From positions 14,464,001 to 14,528,000 of the forward strand of contig CM059586.1 in assembly GCA_030407085.1 (NCBI GenBank): 64,000 bases of DNA, read 5' to 3'. The position numbers and the translations under genes were made by a program. Positions 11,939 through 24,162 of this stretch are shown one piece after another. Under the pieces are notes generated by a model. That model ran no database searches and had not been told where the DNA came from. It saw only the letters and a list, made by a program, of their open reading frames with translations. The DNA comes from Trichopria drosophilae (lineage: Eukaryota > Arthropoda > Insecta > Hymenoptera > Diapriidae). Position 1 is the first letter of the stretch. Each line of letters starts with the position of its first letter.

Positions 11939-12190
11939 TAGAGTCTTGGTATAATTGCGTTTAACTATACTTACGTATCAGCATATTTGCCAGGTTTCGA
12001 CTAGTTATACTTACCAGTCGCCGCTCTCTTTTTCCCCCACCTTGCGGACTGAGGCCTCGAGAAGGGCCTGCTGTGACGTCAAAATTGAGAGTAGTGGGAG
12101 AAGTGGTGCTCCCCTTCTTTTCGTAAATATCATGCGAAGGAAGGGGAAGGCGAGGAACCTAGGGGGTAAATACACCGAGAGCATTCTGTA
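11939..12190 (-). mobile_element. GC-cored MITE family, copy 2 (inverted)
   Basis: This is the reverse complement of copy 1. CTTTTTCCCCCACCTTGCGG, GAAGGGCCTGCTGTGACGTC and GGTGCTCCCCTTCTTTT correspond to the copy-1 interior read on the other strand. The left end reads TAGAGTCTTGGTATAATTGC and the right end ACACCGAGAGCATTCT, a diverged version of the family terminus. A 136-residue minus-strand open frame across the right side is not conserved in the other copies and is not a gene. Confidence 0.7.
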
Positions 12191-13895
12191 AACGAAGTTA
12201 TTAGTCATACTCCTGTATTCTCTTTTGTCAAAAGTACATTGTAAAGTTCTACATTTTTCAACAAAAAAAAATCGATGATCCTGATATATAATTACAAAAA
12301 TTGAAAATAAATGTTGAAACCCAAAATCTAATTTGTTCATAAAAACATTTTGACGTAATATTATTTTTCGTGAAACGTAAGAAAACGATACCATTTTTAA
12401 ACCCCTGTTTAATGCGCACACATACGGGATAAATTAGGAGCTGCGTTATAAATATGAATTATAGCTCGTGGATTTGCAGATGCAAATGGAGAATTTTCGC
12501 AGGGAAAGGAATTTTTGTTTCCAAAGTAATTTACGTCATATCTACGGCGTTAAATAGTTTTAATTAACTTTAATTGAAACCCCGGGTGACGGGATTTTAT
12601 CTTCCTCACTGCAATTATATAAAATCTATTTGAATATCAGCCAAGTAGAATAGAAAGGATTTATTGCCGCAATGCGGGAGTATTAACCAATTACTAAAAT
12701 AAACGACCCATTCACTCATGGATAGAAATGAAATATCGATAATTAGATTTACAGCGTGTAATAATTAAATCTTTGCAGTCATTCGTTTGGCGAGTGCTCT
12801 TCAATTTGCTCAAAAGTTATTCGCATTACTACGAGTACTTAAGTGAAACCTTGCTAGGATGATATATCATCGGTCTTTAGAGTCGGTTTATCAATATTTT
12901 GTTTCTCCATAAAATTTATGGTATAATTAGTATACTTGTCGTGCATTTTTCAAAATATCATCTGCAATGTGTATTTATCTTTCATCGCTGACGCGTGTTG
13001 AAAATCCTTATTAACGAATGGCCAAATGCAAATGCATATTTGATTCATTATACGACGTAATTTATTGTTGTAAATATTGTCAATTTTTTCTAATGTACGT
13101 GCATAAGTTTCTTCCTAACTGGGCCCACGCAGAACTAAAATTTAGGTTATGTCGTACGGCGCATCGTGTAGGACAGTTTTACTAATCTTTTTAAAATTAT
13201 TGTCGAACAGTTTTTTAAGAATAATTATTAATATTGTATGCAAACAAACAAAAGTGTATTATTATATAAGTGGGGGAAATCCGCTCACAGATAATCAGAG
13301 AGATATTTTACGAAATAGTATTTTTCCATACGAGGCCGTAAATTCTTACGGCCGTGTGTTGAACATTATTTCTTAGTACTGAAAGCTGTAAAACGTCGAT
13401 TTCGCGGACTGCATTTAGTCCGTATGGGTTATGTTTTTGACAGCGCAGATTCATCTGATACGTGATCCGTAAAATTTTATTTTACGTAAAATGGATTTTA
13501 CGGCTACAGTACCGAAAATTTAGTTCATGGAGAGTCAGGAAACAGCTTTCAAAAACCGAATCAATAGTTTATAACTGTATTATTATTGCACTATTAAAAA
13601 ATAATTTTACTATGGGAAATTAGGGAGTGATGATACCAGCAGAGTTGCGAGACACCGCCATCTTTCGTTATAATTTAGTAAATAGTATAAAACTAATTTT
13701 TCTTCAGAGGTGCATTCGTTTGAAAAATGTGAAATTTGCCATTTCCGTCTTCAGCAGTTTAACATATAGCGAAATTATTAATATTTACTTATAAAATACG
13801 GTAGACGCAATTATTATTATCTAGATGTAAATGCAAAGTAAATAGTATAACTTATATAATACTATAAACTGTAAATTAAAATAATTATTTAATAA
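12191..13895. other. AT-rich DNA with TTTACGG-type repeat traces
   Basis: No gene is recognised. About 13290-13510 contains paired GGCCGTAAATTCTTACGGCC and ATCCGTAAAATTTTA/TAAAATGGATTTTACGG strings. These resemble the 101-bp hairpin element at 45378-45478 and a trace at 62860-62920, so this is probably a decayed member of the same family. Confidence 0.45.
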
Positions 13896-13924
13896 TTTTG
13901 TTTCATTTTCTGTTTCAGGTAAGT
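13896..13924 (+). promoter_or_regulatory. Recursive splice site (ratchet point) candidate 1
   Basis: A pyrimidine-rich tract leads into TTTTCTGTTTCAG|GTAAGT, with the junction at 13918|13919. The acceptor half matches the insect 3' splice consensus and the donor half is the perfect GTAAGT 5' consensus, with no exon base between them. In Drosophila this arrangement marks zero-length exons that split very long introns. It implies a long + strand intron here. A weaker donor, CCCAG|GTAATA, lies about 120 bases downstream (14039|14040) and could close a skipped recursive exon. Seen directly: the motif. Inferred: its use. Confidence 0.6.
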
Positions 13925-16212
13925 TCCAGTATTAGAATCCGTCTGCACAGTTGACACTTGAAAGAACTGGATCAATTTCACTCCAAGTATTGCATAAATA
14001 CTTAGAAACATCATTTTTAAGTATGCACCAGATTCCCAGGTAATACCGAGACTATTTTTGAGACGCAACCTCCCGAAATAATTGCAGGGAATTATACGCC
14101 TTTTGAAACATTAAGTAACCGGTTCATTTTGAATATGAAAAAATGACTATTCGTCATAAATAAAAGTTAGTTTTAAATAGTAAAGACAAAGAGTCGAGAG
14201 CATTGTGCAGGAAAGCTACGTGGGTTTAGTAAACAAGGCATCGGATGATTCTCAGGTGATATCCCTCCATTGTGCGTTTACGGTGTCGGAGTCGCAGCGG
14301 TGCAAATATGCAAATATATCGTGCGTTGCAAGCAGCGCCAGCGCGTTAGCAGTGCCAGAGGTGCATTAAAGGATTACAAACACAAACAAACGCGTATAAA
14401 CAAGCTTAAATTTATTAATTCCTCTATTTCGGTATTTTCGCCTTCCCACTAGAATCTGCGCATGGCCCCCGCATAATTTCGCTCTTTCTACTTAAAATTT
14501 CCATGTAATACGAATTATTTCGTTTGTAAAATCCACGTTCTTAAGTCTCATGCGATAAAGGTGTAGCTGGAAAGAAAACGTTGAAAGTGTCTGTTGACCA
14601 CTGTAACATAATAGCTGTAGATATTTTAGATTTTTGTATCAGTTTTAAAACAAACACCTTTTGTTGTTGTCGCATTAATTTCTTGGACATCAAAATGAAC
14701 CACGAAGGAACGAATCGTAAAAAATCAAGAATCGTTTCTAATTCTCATAGAAAGTAGAAAACTATGAGCTGTCAGCAGATGCTCGCAATTCACGAACTTT
14801 GTCGCACGAGACTTTCTAACGGACATTCTCTTCTCATCGCGATTCTGATCCCGCGGTCATCTGAAGCTTCAGCGAACGGATCTCTTGGGAAAGAATTCTC
14901 TTTTGTCACAATCGGATCAGTTAGAAGAGTAATTGATAGCATCACAAAGTATGTCAAAACCACAAAGGGAAAAAAAGATTTAGGAAATTTTTAGCAAATA
15001 TTTTTTTAATTATTATTAAGTAAGCATTCTCTATGCAGTGAATATTAGAAATACATAACCAATGCATTATATGCACGGAATAAAACTATTAGTTTTTTGT
15101 TATAAAACGAATTTGACGACTCTCGCTACTTGTGGTTAGACAGATGGCCGTTAGCGCCATTTAATAGTAAAAAGTGGTGTAACTCACGTCGGGCAATTCT
15201 CCATCATACCATATCCGATCGGGCATTATTATTTTTTCTACGTGTCAATATTTATCGAGAGAATTATCCAAGGAGATTATGTAAATAATATAATAACCGA
15301 AAATATCCTATGTTTTTCGGGAACTTGAGATCTCTCGGAACTATTTGGGAAGATTTAGAAATTTGAGTATGTCAAAGCAAGTATAAAGCCTAAATTAATA
15401 AGTCAACGTTTAAACGAAGTTGATCTACTTGTACACGTTCCCATTTTTATCTTGTATGTAATTTTTATAACACTTGAAGAAATGTTAGTCATAATCATGC
15501 CTTTCAAACCAAAATTATCACATAAAAATACTCATAAAATGTTGAATTACAGTTTTTTTATAAAATCAAGCATCACATTATTAACTAAAATCAATCTTGC
15601 GTATAAGTTACTAGTATGGTTCTGAGGTAAGCTGGTATTTATTATATGGGATTTAGTTAATACCCTTAGATTACAAAATCAATGCATTATTGCAGAATAT
15701 TGATTTTGGAATGCAATGCGTTTTCGCTCATATATGCTCAACATTAAGCAAATATCAGTTAGAAATGCAACCTAGCTCTATGATTATGTCAGGTGATGTA
15801 TTAGGATGATGTAATTTGATAGAAGGTAGGATGCTACAATTCCCTACTTAGAAAATGTCTAGATTCAAACTATTAATCACTCTAGAAGAAATGGAAATAA
15901 ATCGTTTTAGTGATATACAGAATTTAGCACTAGTATCGGGAATGTCGATTTCGACCTTTAGAACTAGTTCTCATATTTGCCAAATACTGCTCTTAAAACC
16001 GTTGATAAAGCATAATACAAAACTTTAATCATAAAATTATAGCAAAACGCGGTAAACTAATTTTCTGACTAATGTAGTTGATCTGTCCAAAAAGGTCTAA
16101 GCATTGTAATAAATAAGTTTCTCATTTTACACACATTAAAATATTCTTTGCAGACTTTCAGGGCAACTTTGTTTTTCTTGACATGGAAAATCTGAAACGG
16201 AGTACAATTTTC
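13925..16212. other. Noncoding DNA, probable intron
   Basis: Nothing coding is recognised. Open frames such as those near 14270-14450 and 14760-14990 have no family motif. If the upstream recursive site is used, this is intron sequence of the + strand gene. Confidence 0.45.
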
Positions 16213-16398
16213 AACCTGGTTCTGAACGGAATCCAGCCGGGATCCACTGTATAAGGGCCCGACCGGTTTGTCACACTTCCCTGACTATAGGACCCGATCA
16301 AATTTAAGAGGCTGACCGGGCAATAGTGGGACCCGAATGGTAAAGACTATCTGAATGAGTAAGGCTAGTTCGGTTGGATTCCAGCCAGAACCAGGTTT
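16213..16398. repeat. 186-bp foldback element
   Basis: The ends are inverted: AACCTGGTTCTGAACGGAAT then CCAGCCG on the left, and TTGGATTCCAGCC then AGAACCAGGTTT on the right. The interior has repeated GACCSGRNNNAA-like strings (GGGCCCGACCGG, GGACCCGATCAA, GGCTGACCGGG, GGGACCCGAATGG). It resembles in style the larger GAATCCGG/CAGAATC foldback at 26104-26770. A further GGATCAAATCGGGCC string follows at about 16477. Confidence 0.6.
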
Positions 16399-17035
16399 CT
16401 ATTCGGACTAAATCTAGTTAATTATTTAATGCTGTTAACGAGACTGAATGCCAGCTGAGACCCTGTTTCAACACGGATCAAATCGGGCCAATTCTAATTG
16501 GGATTTTGTCCATGATACGAAAAACGTGCTAGATTGACTTGGGTTTAAAAAGAGTTTACAGGAGTAAAGAATGCGACTTCTGTTATCAGTCAATGTTTGA
16601 TGTAAAGTGATTTTATAACATAAACAGTTTGTTAGGTGTGGCTATAACAAATATCCAATAACAACGAATACTTCATATCTGCAGATTAACGACCATCAGT
16701 TTGGATTGATTGTATTAAATGATATCTTCACAGGTGATATGATCACTTCAGAGACATATTTAGTTCATCAAACATTGATGAAATTAATTTTATATCTGGT
16801 TCCTGAAAAACGAAAAGTTTGAGTTTGGAATCTTAATGACTTGTTCAGCCTGAATAGTTTGGATATTATTTACTGGATTTTTATTATGTGGATATGATAA
16901 CATGATCTTATTTAAAATTATAATCCCAAATATGTGATGTCTTACGCCATATAAAAAAATGCTTAATACAACATTGGAAACATTAACAAACATTCAATAG
17001 AGTGATTGAAGTGCACACCTATCGCAGAATTGGTT
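16399..17035. other. AT-rich DNA, nothing recognised
   Basis: No gene or RNA can be supported. A weak CTTCACAG|GTGATA juxtaposition near 16732 is not considered a real splice site. Confidence 0.45.
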
Positions 17036-18659
17036 GAGACTCGAGCGTGATTAACAAGTGAAAAAGGGAATTTCACACCCGAGAGGAATCTCGACGAGTC
17101 CACGGCGAAAACGGGGAAAGTGCGAAACGAGACGTACAATGTCGCGCCAGTATAATCGTGAAAGATCAGCTCTTTCGAGGCCTTGGAGATCTGCAAAGTG
17201 GAGACGGTTCGCTGCCCCGACTTGTGTTCAGTGCTCGTACTGTCGCGAGCGAGATCGACGTTCGAGATTATCATACTAAGCGACACTGTCCGTGTAACAC
17301 TTTAACCAGAACAAAAAAAAATTTCCCAAGGTCATGCAATTTCAAAATTACCTTGCTGGGAAATCTTCAGCGAGATAGTAGGACATCCACTTGAATTCGC
17401 GAATTCTCGGTTCTAATTGAGACGATGTAACTGTAGTCGGGTGCATTATCATACGAGAACCATCCCTGTAGGTCGGCATAGAGTACACGAGTAGGAAGAA
17501 AACTGGTAAATGTACTTTATGCTGTACTTCAATTTCCCTGGAAACGAGGATTGCAACAAACGTACCTTGGGTATTTCCCCGGTAGAATTTGTTTTATAGC
17601 TTATACTAATGAAGATGTTCTCTTTAATGTTCATGAATATCTTCAAAGATACATTGTCAACGAGGAAAATATTTGTCATTCGGCGAAGTGATCAGAGCAC
17701 TTGTGATGTCAAAAGAATATTAAAGAGCATTTCTAGATGTTCTGGATTGAACAAAGGATCATAACTTAGGCATTCGCATCAATTGCATCATTATCGATGA
17801 CCCTTTGATTGATTTTACGTTATAGGAGGGTGTCGACGCACTTTACGGGGAAGGACGAGGAAAGGTGATATAGTAGAGGGGCAGCACTTGCGTGTGGGTG
17901 TAAAGTGAATGTGATCGGTGGATGAGTGAGGGATATATGGGGGAGTGGTCACTGCCGAGGTTCCGAGGCCTCCGTTGCTGACCTATTCCTTCCCGTACCG
18001 GCGTTGCTGCAGTGCATTATGGCCGCTCGTTGGCAACGGCTTGGTTTCTTTCTCGCTGACATCATAACCGTCGGCACCGAAAGTGCGGTTATCGCGACAC
18101 CGAGGACAAAGTTCGAACGAAACCACCTCAGTCGATACCGAATCCCATACTAAAGCACCAGAATTCTGTCAACATTGTTGTGGGCTTGAATTTCGCGTGT
18201 GTCATGACGATTAAGACATGCTAAGAAATAAGGTTTCGTGCACGTGAGTGATTTCCAGTGGAGCAATCGCGAAATGAGAGTTTCGTTGGTATGGCACCGA
18301 TGGGTTGCTGTAAGTAATCCTACTGGCATTGTGATTACGACGTTCTTTCTATCTTTGCGAATTCCTCCATGACAAGAAACATTCATTCGAGCCCGCCAAT
18401 ACTTCTGTAGACCCATGTAAACACCAAGCATTCGCGTATTCCTCCACCAGAAAAGCGTTTGCGGTTTAGACATGGATGACTTGGTGCACCAATCAAATCA
18501 AATGATAGAAATTGGTGATTGTTGAAACAATTTATTGACTGCCACCACAACTCATTGAAGAAAGAACAATCTCGACGAATCGCTGACATTAAAAAAGGGT
18601 AAAGTGCAGAAATATCCGCTTAAAAAAGCACTACAGTGCATACGTAACACTCATGTACG
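17036..18659. other. CpG-rich blocks without recognisable gene
   Basis: About 17040-17280 and 17820-18140 are CpG-richer than their surroundings. Open frames occur on both strands but overlap each other and show no domain. A good donor-like string CT|GTAAGT occurs near 18309 on the + strand, without a supported exon before it. This may be a regulatory or untranslated region. Confidence 0.4.
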
Positions 18660-18967
18660 AACACGTGCGTCACACATGTGTAAAATGGAGTCGCCAGAGT
18701 TCGCTCGGCCCTGGCCCAGTCTGCGAGTTAGCTTAGAGAGAAGTAGTCAGACCAACCGGTTCGCATCGCGTCGGCCATCTTCTCTCTTCGTCTCGTTTCT
18801 TCTTCATGCTTTTTTGTCCTTTTTACAAAGAGACTGACTCCCCTCCTAGACTTCTCTGTTTTTCTTCGCCGCGACTTCTCTAATCATTGCTTCGTCGAGT
18901 TCCGTTGGAGCCATTTTCCCTCGAGAAGAGTAACCGTATTCGCGTCACACCAAAAATATCGTTCCAA
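18660..18967 (+). other. Possible 5' untranslated exon/promoter block (weak)
   Basis: A CpG- and pyrimidine-rich block (TCGCGTCGGCCATCTTCTCT, CTTCGCCGCGACTTCTC, GAGTTCCGTTGGAGCC) ends at a donor-like CCAA|GTAAGA (18967|18968) on the same strand as the recursive splice sites. No clear TATA box or initiator decides a start, and no long open frame is expected in a leader exon. This is an inference from composition plus one donor match; it may equally be an enhancer-like GC island. Confidence 0.2.
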
Positions 18968-21557
18968 GTAAGAGAGTTATGGGAGTATGTAAAAATGGCG
19001 ATCCGATTCCCGAGGAGAATGAACAACTGAGATTGATTGTATTTAATTAAGCGTTATGTTCACCTGGTTCATTAACGTCACTTGAAGCGCTAAATAAGAC
19101 CATATTTTTGGCAGTGTTTATGTTTAGTTTCTATGATTAAAGAATGATTTCGACTTTTCTGAAAAAGAGAGTAGGCGTAAATACCTACATTGCGATCAAT
19201 TGCGTAATAACCGTTAGTTAGTAGAAGGCAAGTGTGTTGCGCATGCATATTCCTATGCTCGCCGAAGCGTTTCTAAGAGCAAGCGGATTAAGCGCGCAAC
19301 GTACAAAGCGTTCCGTTGCATTCTGAGCTCTCTGAGTGGAATTGACTTTGAAAACTGGCTATTAGCAATTTCATTCAATTACACGATTCGCGTTTCGCGA
19401 TGCGGATGATATTTACGCTCGACAGGCTGAGATATCGCCAAGCTGTAGTGTCGGAGCATGGGCCGGAATTACGGTAACCTACATCCCGGTACCTCCACTC
19501 GCAAGTGCCGTTTCAGCTCGTCCATTCGCACGTACGTCTTCGTTTAGATAAAACGAAACCCTTGTTTATGACATGATGTTGTTGTCTCTACCGTCTTTCA
19601 TAATTGTCAGAAAAGTAAATATTTTTGATTTATGAAACTCAAGAGAACTTAAAAACTATGGTTTATGTTAAATCTTACAACTGTGTAATAATCATATACG
19701 ATGTGCTGAGTTCCAGTAAGATGCACGTATCGAAACAACAAACATTTAATAAAACAACATCCACTTTACATAACATGTCTATATTTTCATTACAATAGCC
19801 AAATTAAAGTATAAAAGTAGCATCATGACAGTTTGGCAATTATAATGAAACTTAACCTCAAAGTCATGTAAAACATAACTAAACGAATTGACTGTAAGAC
19901 ATTTTTGTAGATATTAAATAACTACAATACGGTCAACAAATTGAACTTAAAAATAGGTACAATAGTAGGTGGTTAATTTTAAAAAAATTAAAATATAACC
20001 AAATCAATTGGCGTTGAAAGAGTCACCATGATGCTGCATCAGCCATTTTATCCGCAGAGCGCGCGCCATCTCTTAGATTATTTTGTGACTGCATATATAT
20101 ACGGAAAATAATGTTTGTATTCCTCACATTTATTGTTTATACGCTTTCGCTACTGTATTCTAGGAAAACTCTTGTGCTGCGGTAGCACAACAAATGTTTA
20201 TGCTGAGGTTGTTATGCCGTGGCATGGTAATACTGAGGTCACTGCCATATCGGCACCACAATTTTGCTGTCGCAACATAATATTAGCCTGTCGCCGCGTA
20301 AAATTATTTTCCGTGTACTAATGTAAACAACGCAGTTGTTCCATTCTTTAAAAACGATGTTTTTAACGATTTGAATATATTACACATATATACGCAATAT
20401 TTCCGGTTACTATAGTAATCGTGTATTCTCCGTTGTATGACAAAGAAATAACATTAGCAGTGAATTATTCGCGTATCATGAGATATGTACGATCCGTGTT
20501 CGATCTCAACAAAAGTAATCTTAGATTGTTTTTATGTATTCATGAACGTGTAAACATTGGAAAAATGTAGTTGAAGGGTACTAAAAATAAACGAAAAATA
20601 AAATGTAAATAATCAATAACAGTCGGAATAAACGATTTCGGACCACTAAAAGGAGTTCGGTTATGGACTTCCAATGACAGCAATGGTAGATATCTAAAAC
20701 CGAAACCATAAAAAAAGAGCACTGCTCGCAGAAGTCTCGTGTATTCTGAAATGAATTCCTCTGTTGTCCAAATAATCAGACATAGTTAACCTTCGAATGA
20801 AATGAGTGTAAACGGAACTTATGAACAAATTGTCAATATTGTGACAGCGTTCCAGTCACACTATTGTAAGTTCTTTTAACTTCTAGACGATTACTTTACT
20901 TTACTTGTTGTTATTTAAATATTAGTAACTTGCGTCTATAATGCAGTAAGGTGAAAGAAGTTTTCTCAGTAAACACGACATTGTAAGTTCTACACAAGGT
21001 TTGAAGTAAATATTCAAGAATCGCTACAGCTGTATATTTTGAGTTCATGTACCAAATGTAGTCTTACTTCGGCAACAGCAAAGTTACGCCAAGATTATTG
21101 TTTATATGCCATAAAGGAATGATGAACAATCCTTATCCATTAGGCATAAATGGCGCGATGTAGTAAGAAAATTTACAGCAAACATCGCAGCAACCGTTAC
21201 AATTAGATATTTTGGTTTTACAGACAATCGATTGCAGCCTAAACTGGGAAACCATTTTCTTAGCCTTTTTCAGCTTACTAACTTACTTTTGACAGATGCT
21301 GTAATCGATATTAAGATCCCGTCTTCGTGCAATCATTGGATGATGAGAAAACCCAGCGTAATTCATCGTAAATGGCATAAACTTTCATTTAAATCTATTC
21401 ATTGTGATTGTCAACGTCTAGATATTATACATCAGAAATATTGCGGAGGAAACATAACTGGAATATAATAACGTGCGATCTATGTAGCCTGGAAGTAGGC
21501 AAAAAGTAACAACATGATAGAACGAACATTGAACATCATCATTCGTCACGACGACAC
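18968..21557. other. Noncoding DNA, nothing recognised
   Basis: It includes a moderately GC-rich stretch at 19200-19560 and AT-rich DNA after it. The short open frames have no recognisable motif. Confidence 0.45.
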
Positions 21558-21660
21558 CAAGTATCATAGCATAAAAACTGGGCCGTTAATTAAATTACAT
21601 TAATTATGTATCGATCGATTACCACCTGCTCAATAGCACCGCCGGATCCGCAAAACAAGC
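21558..21660 (+). repeat. TAAT/ATCGAT-rich duplicated sequence, copy 1
   Basis: Matches 24061-24162 in the same orientation along its full length. The shared core includes TTAATTAAATTACATTAATT, then ATGTATCGATCGATTACCAC, then CTGCTC and ATAGCACCGC. The core is dense in homeodomain-type TAATTA/TTAATTA strings and an ATCGAT (Cut/DREF-type) string. It could be a dispersed repeat or a duplicated regulatory element; no terminal inverted repeats are seen. Confidence 0.7.
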
Positions 21661-24060
21661 AACTATCGGGCAAAAACTCGATTATCACGTCGAAATTTCC
21701 TTTCGTAGCAAGGAATTAGCGTCACGTACGAGAGGACTGATTAAAGCTGCGTAACGCGTGCGCGTGCACCTTGAATACGAGCGTTCTTCATGGCGCTCGT
21801 TCACATCGGCGCTCATGTAGGTAATATAAAGACGCAGGTGACGTGTACCAGCGCTCGATTTTGATAAAAACTGCCGACCTGTCGAGAATATTAAAACCTT
21901 CGCCAAGTAAGTTGAGAGGTATGCACCGTCGGCTGCAAAACCCGAGCGAACTTGCGAAAATTCTTATGCCACCTACATGGAGAAACTAGCTCAACCACCT
22001 TTGCTTCCCGCAGTCATCCCGAAGTGTAACGTACGCAATAAATATTCCGTCACCAATCCTCGTATACATCGTCTCCATAAATAATAACTTTTTTACGACG
22101 CGTTGCATAGCTTTCTGCGCAACCGGAAAGTTAAGCGTATAATTGAACCCGCAAGGGCAAGAACCGTGTCGGTAGGCTGTGCGATTAAAATCCTATAATG
22201 CACACGGAAACGGCGGGATACACCCTGGTCCCGAAGTGCGTTATACGGGGATTACCTGCAACATACCGGAGGCATAAGGTTGCAGCAATGATTCATGGCT
22301 CGGTTAATTTGCGCCGGTACGTATCTGCCGGTAACCGCTTCTCTGTGCACTTCTCTTGCTATCAGACTTACTGCATACACTTTACCTACACGCATGAGCG
22401 AATAACCCGATGAAGATGCGCCCTGCATCTCACTCGTGTTGCATGCCGAACTAATTGCTTCTCTGTATGCCACGGGGTGAATTCCTCCTGTGCTGTCTTT
22501 CTTACCTTTCGATTCATTCTGCCCTTTAGTCCCGTATAACTTATATATTTCTTCCCAACAAATGTTATCAGTTATTTGTTCTTGCTTGTTAATATATTAC
22601 CGATGCGTAAGTTATTATCTTTCAGCGGGGCGTTTTGCAGCTATTCATCAGTCGTTCGAACTTTTTGCTCAGCGTGTAGGACCGACGGAATTTTCATATT
22701 TGAATTCTAATTATTCTGAAAGTTTTTACTAATTCAGACGGTTCAAAAAAATTCCCACCGATTTGTTAGAGCTAATTTCATTTAGACTTTTTTTGCTACC
22801 ATCGGAGTGGGCCGTTTCGTAGCCAACAAATTTCTGCAAATAATTAGCATATGTGCCTTCATTTATCTTTTTCTTGTGAGCATTATCCTTTTCCTGGAGT
22901 CGTACGTGTTTTCATGTTCATATATCATTCTTCCTATCTCTCTGTAAGTTTGACACGTTTTATCGCATTACATCCTTCTACGTCAAACCGTCGGATCTTA
23001 GTTCATTTTTTATTACTTACGCCGCTAATGGAACTTGCATTTGTTGTTACAACATTCTTTTTCTGGCTAGTATCATTTCTTCGGTGTTTTCTTCTATCTT
23101 AATGCCTTTATCGGCGTTTCCATCTGATTCTTTCGCTCCAAGTTTCTGTCAAGTATGTTCAGTTTGCCAATTTGCCCTGTGTTCATTTGATTCTCTATCT
23201 CATATTTCGTTTTCAGTACCTCTAACTATTTCGAATTCGATATGGTTACGTCTTTCCTTCTTCCTATTAATTCTCCTTCGTTTTATTTTTATCCTCCCTT
23301 TACCTCATTCTCTCACGAACTACACGCCGTGGAACCCAAAGGAAGTTAGGTTAGGTTATATCCACCTGCCGAAGTGGTCAGTCGAGAAGCAAAGACTACA
23401 ATAACCGGCTTGGCGGCATGTCACCGTACGCGGGGGTGACTTTCAGCTGGTTTTCTTACTCCGCAATCCCGTCACGATATGCCTTTCCTTCCTCACTGAT
23501 GGAATACGGAAGTATCGCCATAGTAAATAACAAAAAATGGTTGACATTGATGAAAAACAGATGAAGAATTTTAGATTTTCTTTGAATTAAATAAAGCAAA
23601 TGTAAAATCATCTATTTATGAAGGTACCTTATACCATTTTTAAATGTTTAAGATAAATATGAGTTAGAGAGAACTTGACATCTTAAAATACGATGGTTTG
23701 TCATTGGATGGCTCAATCAATGACTGGAACGGTAATGATAATCTATCCATTAGTTTTTAATATAGTGCGAACTTTTTTTCTTGTCAGTGATCGAATTGGA
23801 TTTTCTTGTGTTAGTCACATCCATAACTGAAGTCGGAATTAACCTTTAGTGGACAATAACCTGTATTATAAGTTCTAATCGACATTTGACATTTGTTCAT
23901 CAATGCCAGGACTTTTAACATTCCTTTTTAATGTTATGTTTTGTAACGATAGTTTGGATGAAAACTACTCTCCGTGCATAAAGTTGTTTTTCATGATTTT
24001 CTGTTTATATCGCATGTATTGGATGATGAAAAATGTATCCCGATTGTGCATAAACGGCAT
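21661..24060. other. Noncoding DNA; short TTAGG string
   Basis: CpG-richer at about 21700-22450 with no supported gene. Pyrimidine-rich at 22460-23300, giving serine/phenylalanine-rich open frames that are compositional. GTTAGGTTAGGTTA occurs near 23345. Confidence 0.45.
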
Positions 24061-24162
24061 CAAGTAGAATGACATAAACACTGGGACCTTAATTAAATTA
24101 CATTAATTATGTATCGATCGATTACCACCTGCTCCATAGCACCGCAGGATTAAAAAGCAAGC
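24061..24162 (+). repeat. TAAT/ATCGAT-rich duplicated sequence, copy 2
   Basis: Direct-orientation copy of 21558-21660, 2.5 kb downstream. ACTGGGAC replaces ACTGGGCC and CTCCATAGCACCGCAGGAT replaces CTCAATAGCACCGCCGGAT. The central 55 bases are almost unchanged, while the flanks have lost similarity. Confidence 0.7.

Noticed and set aside
12011..12421. 136-residue minus-strand open frame
   Set aside because: Overlaps MITE copy 2 and is not conserved in copies 1 and 3.
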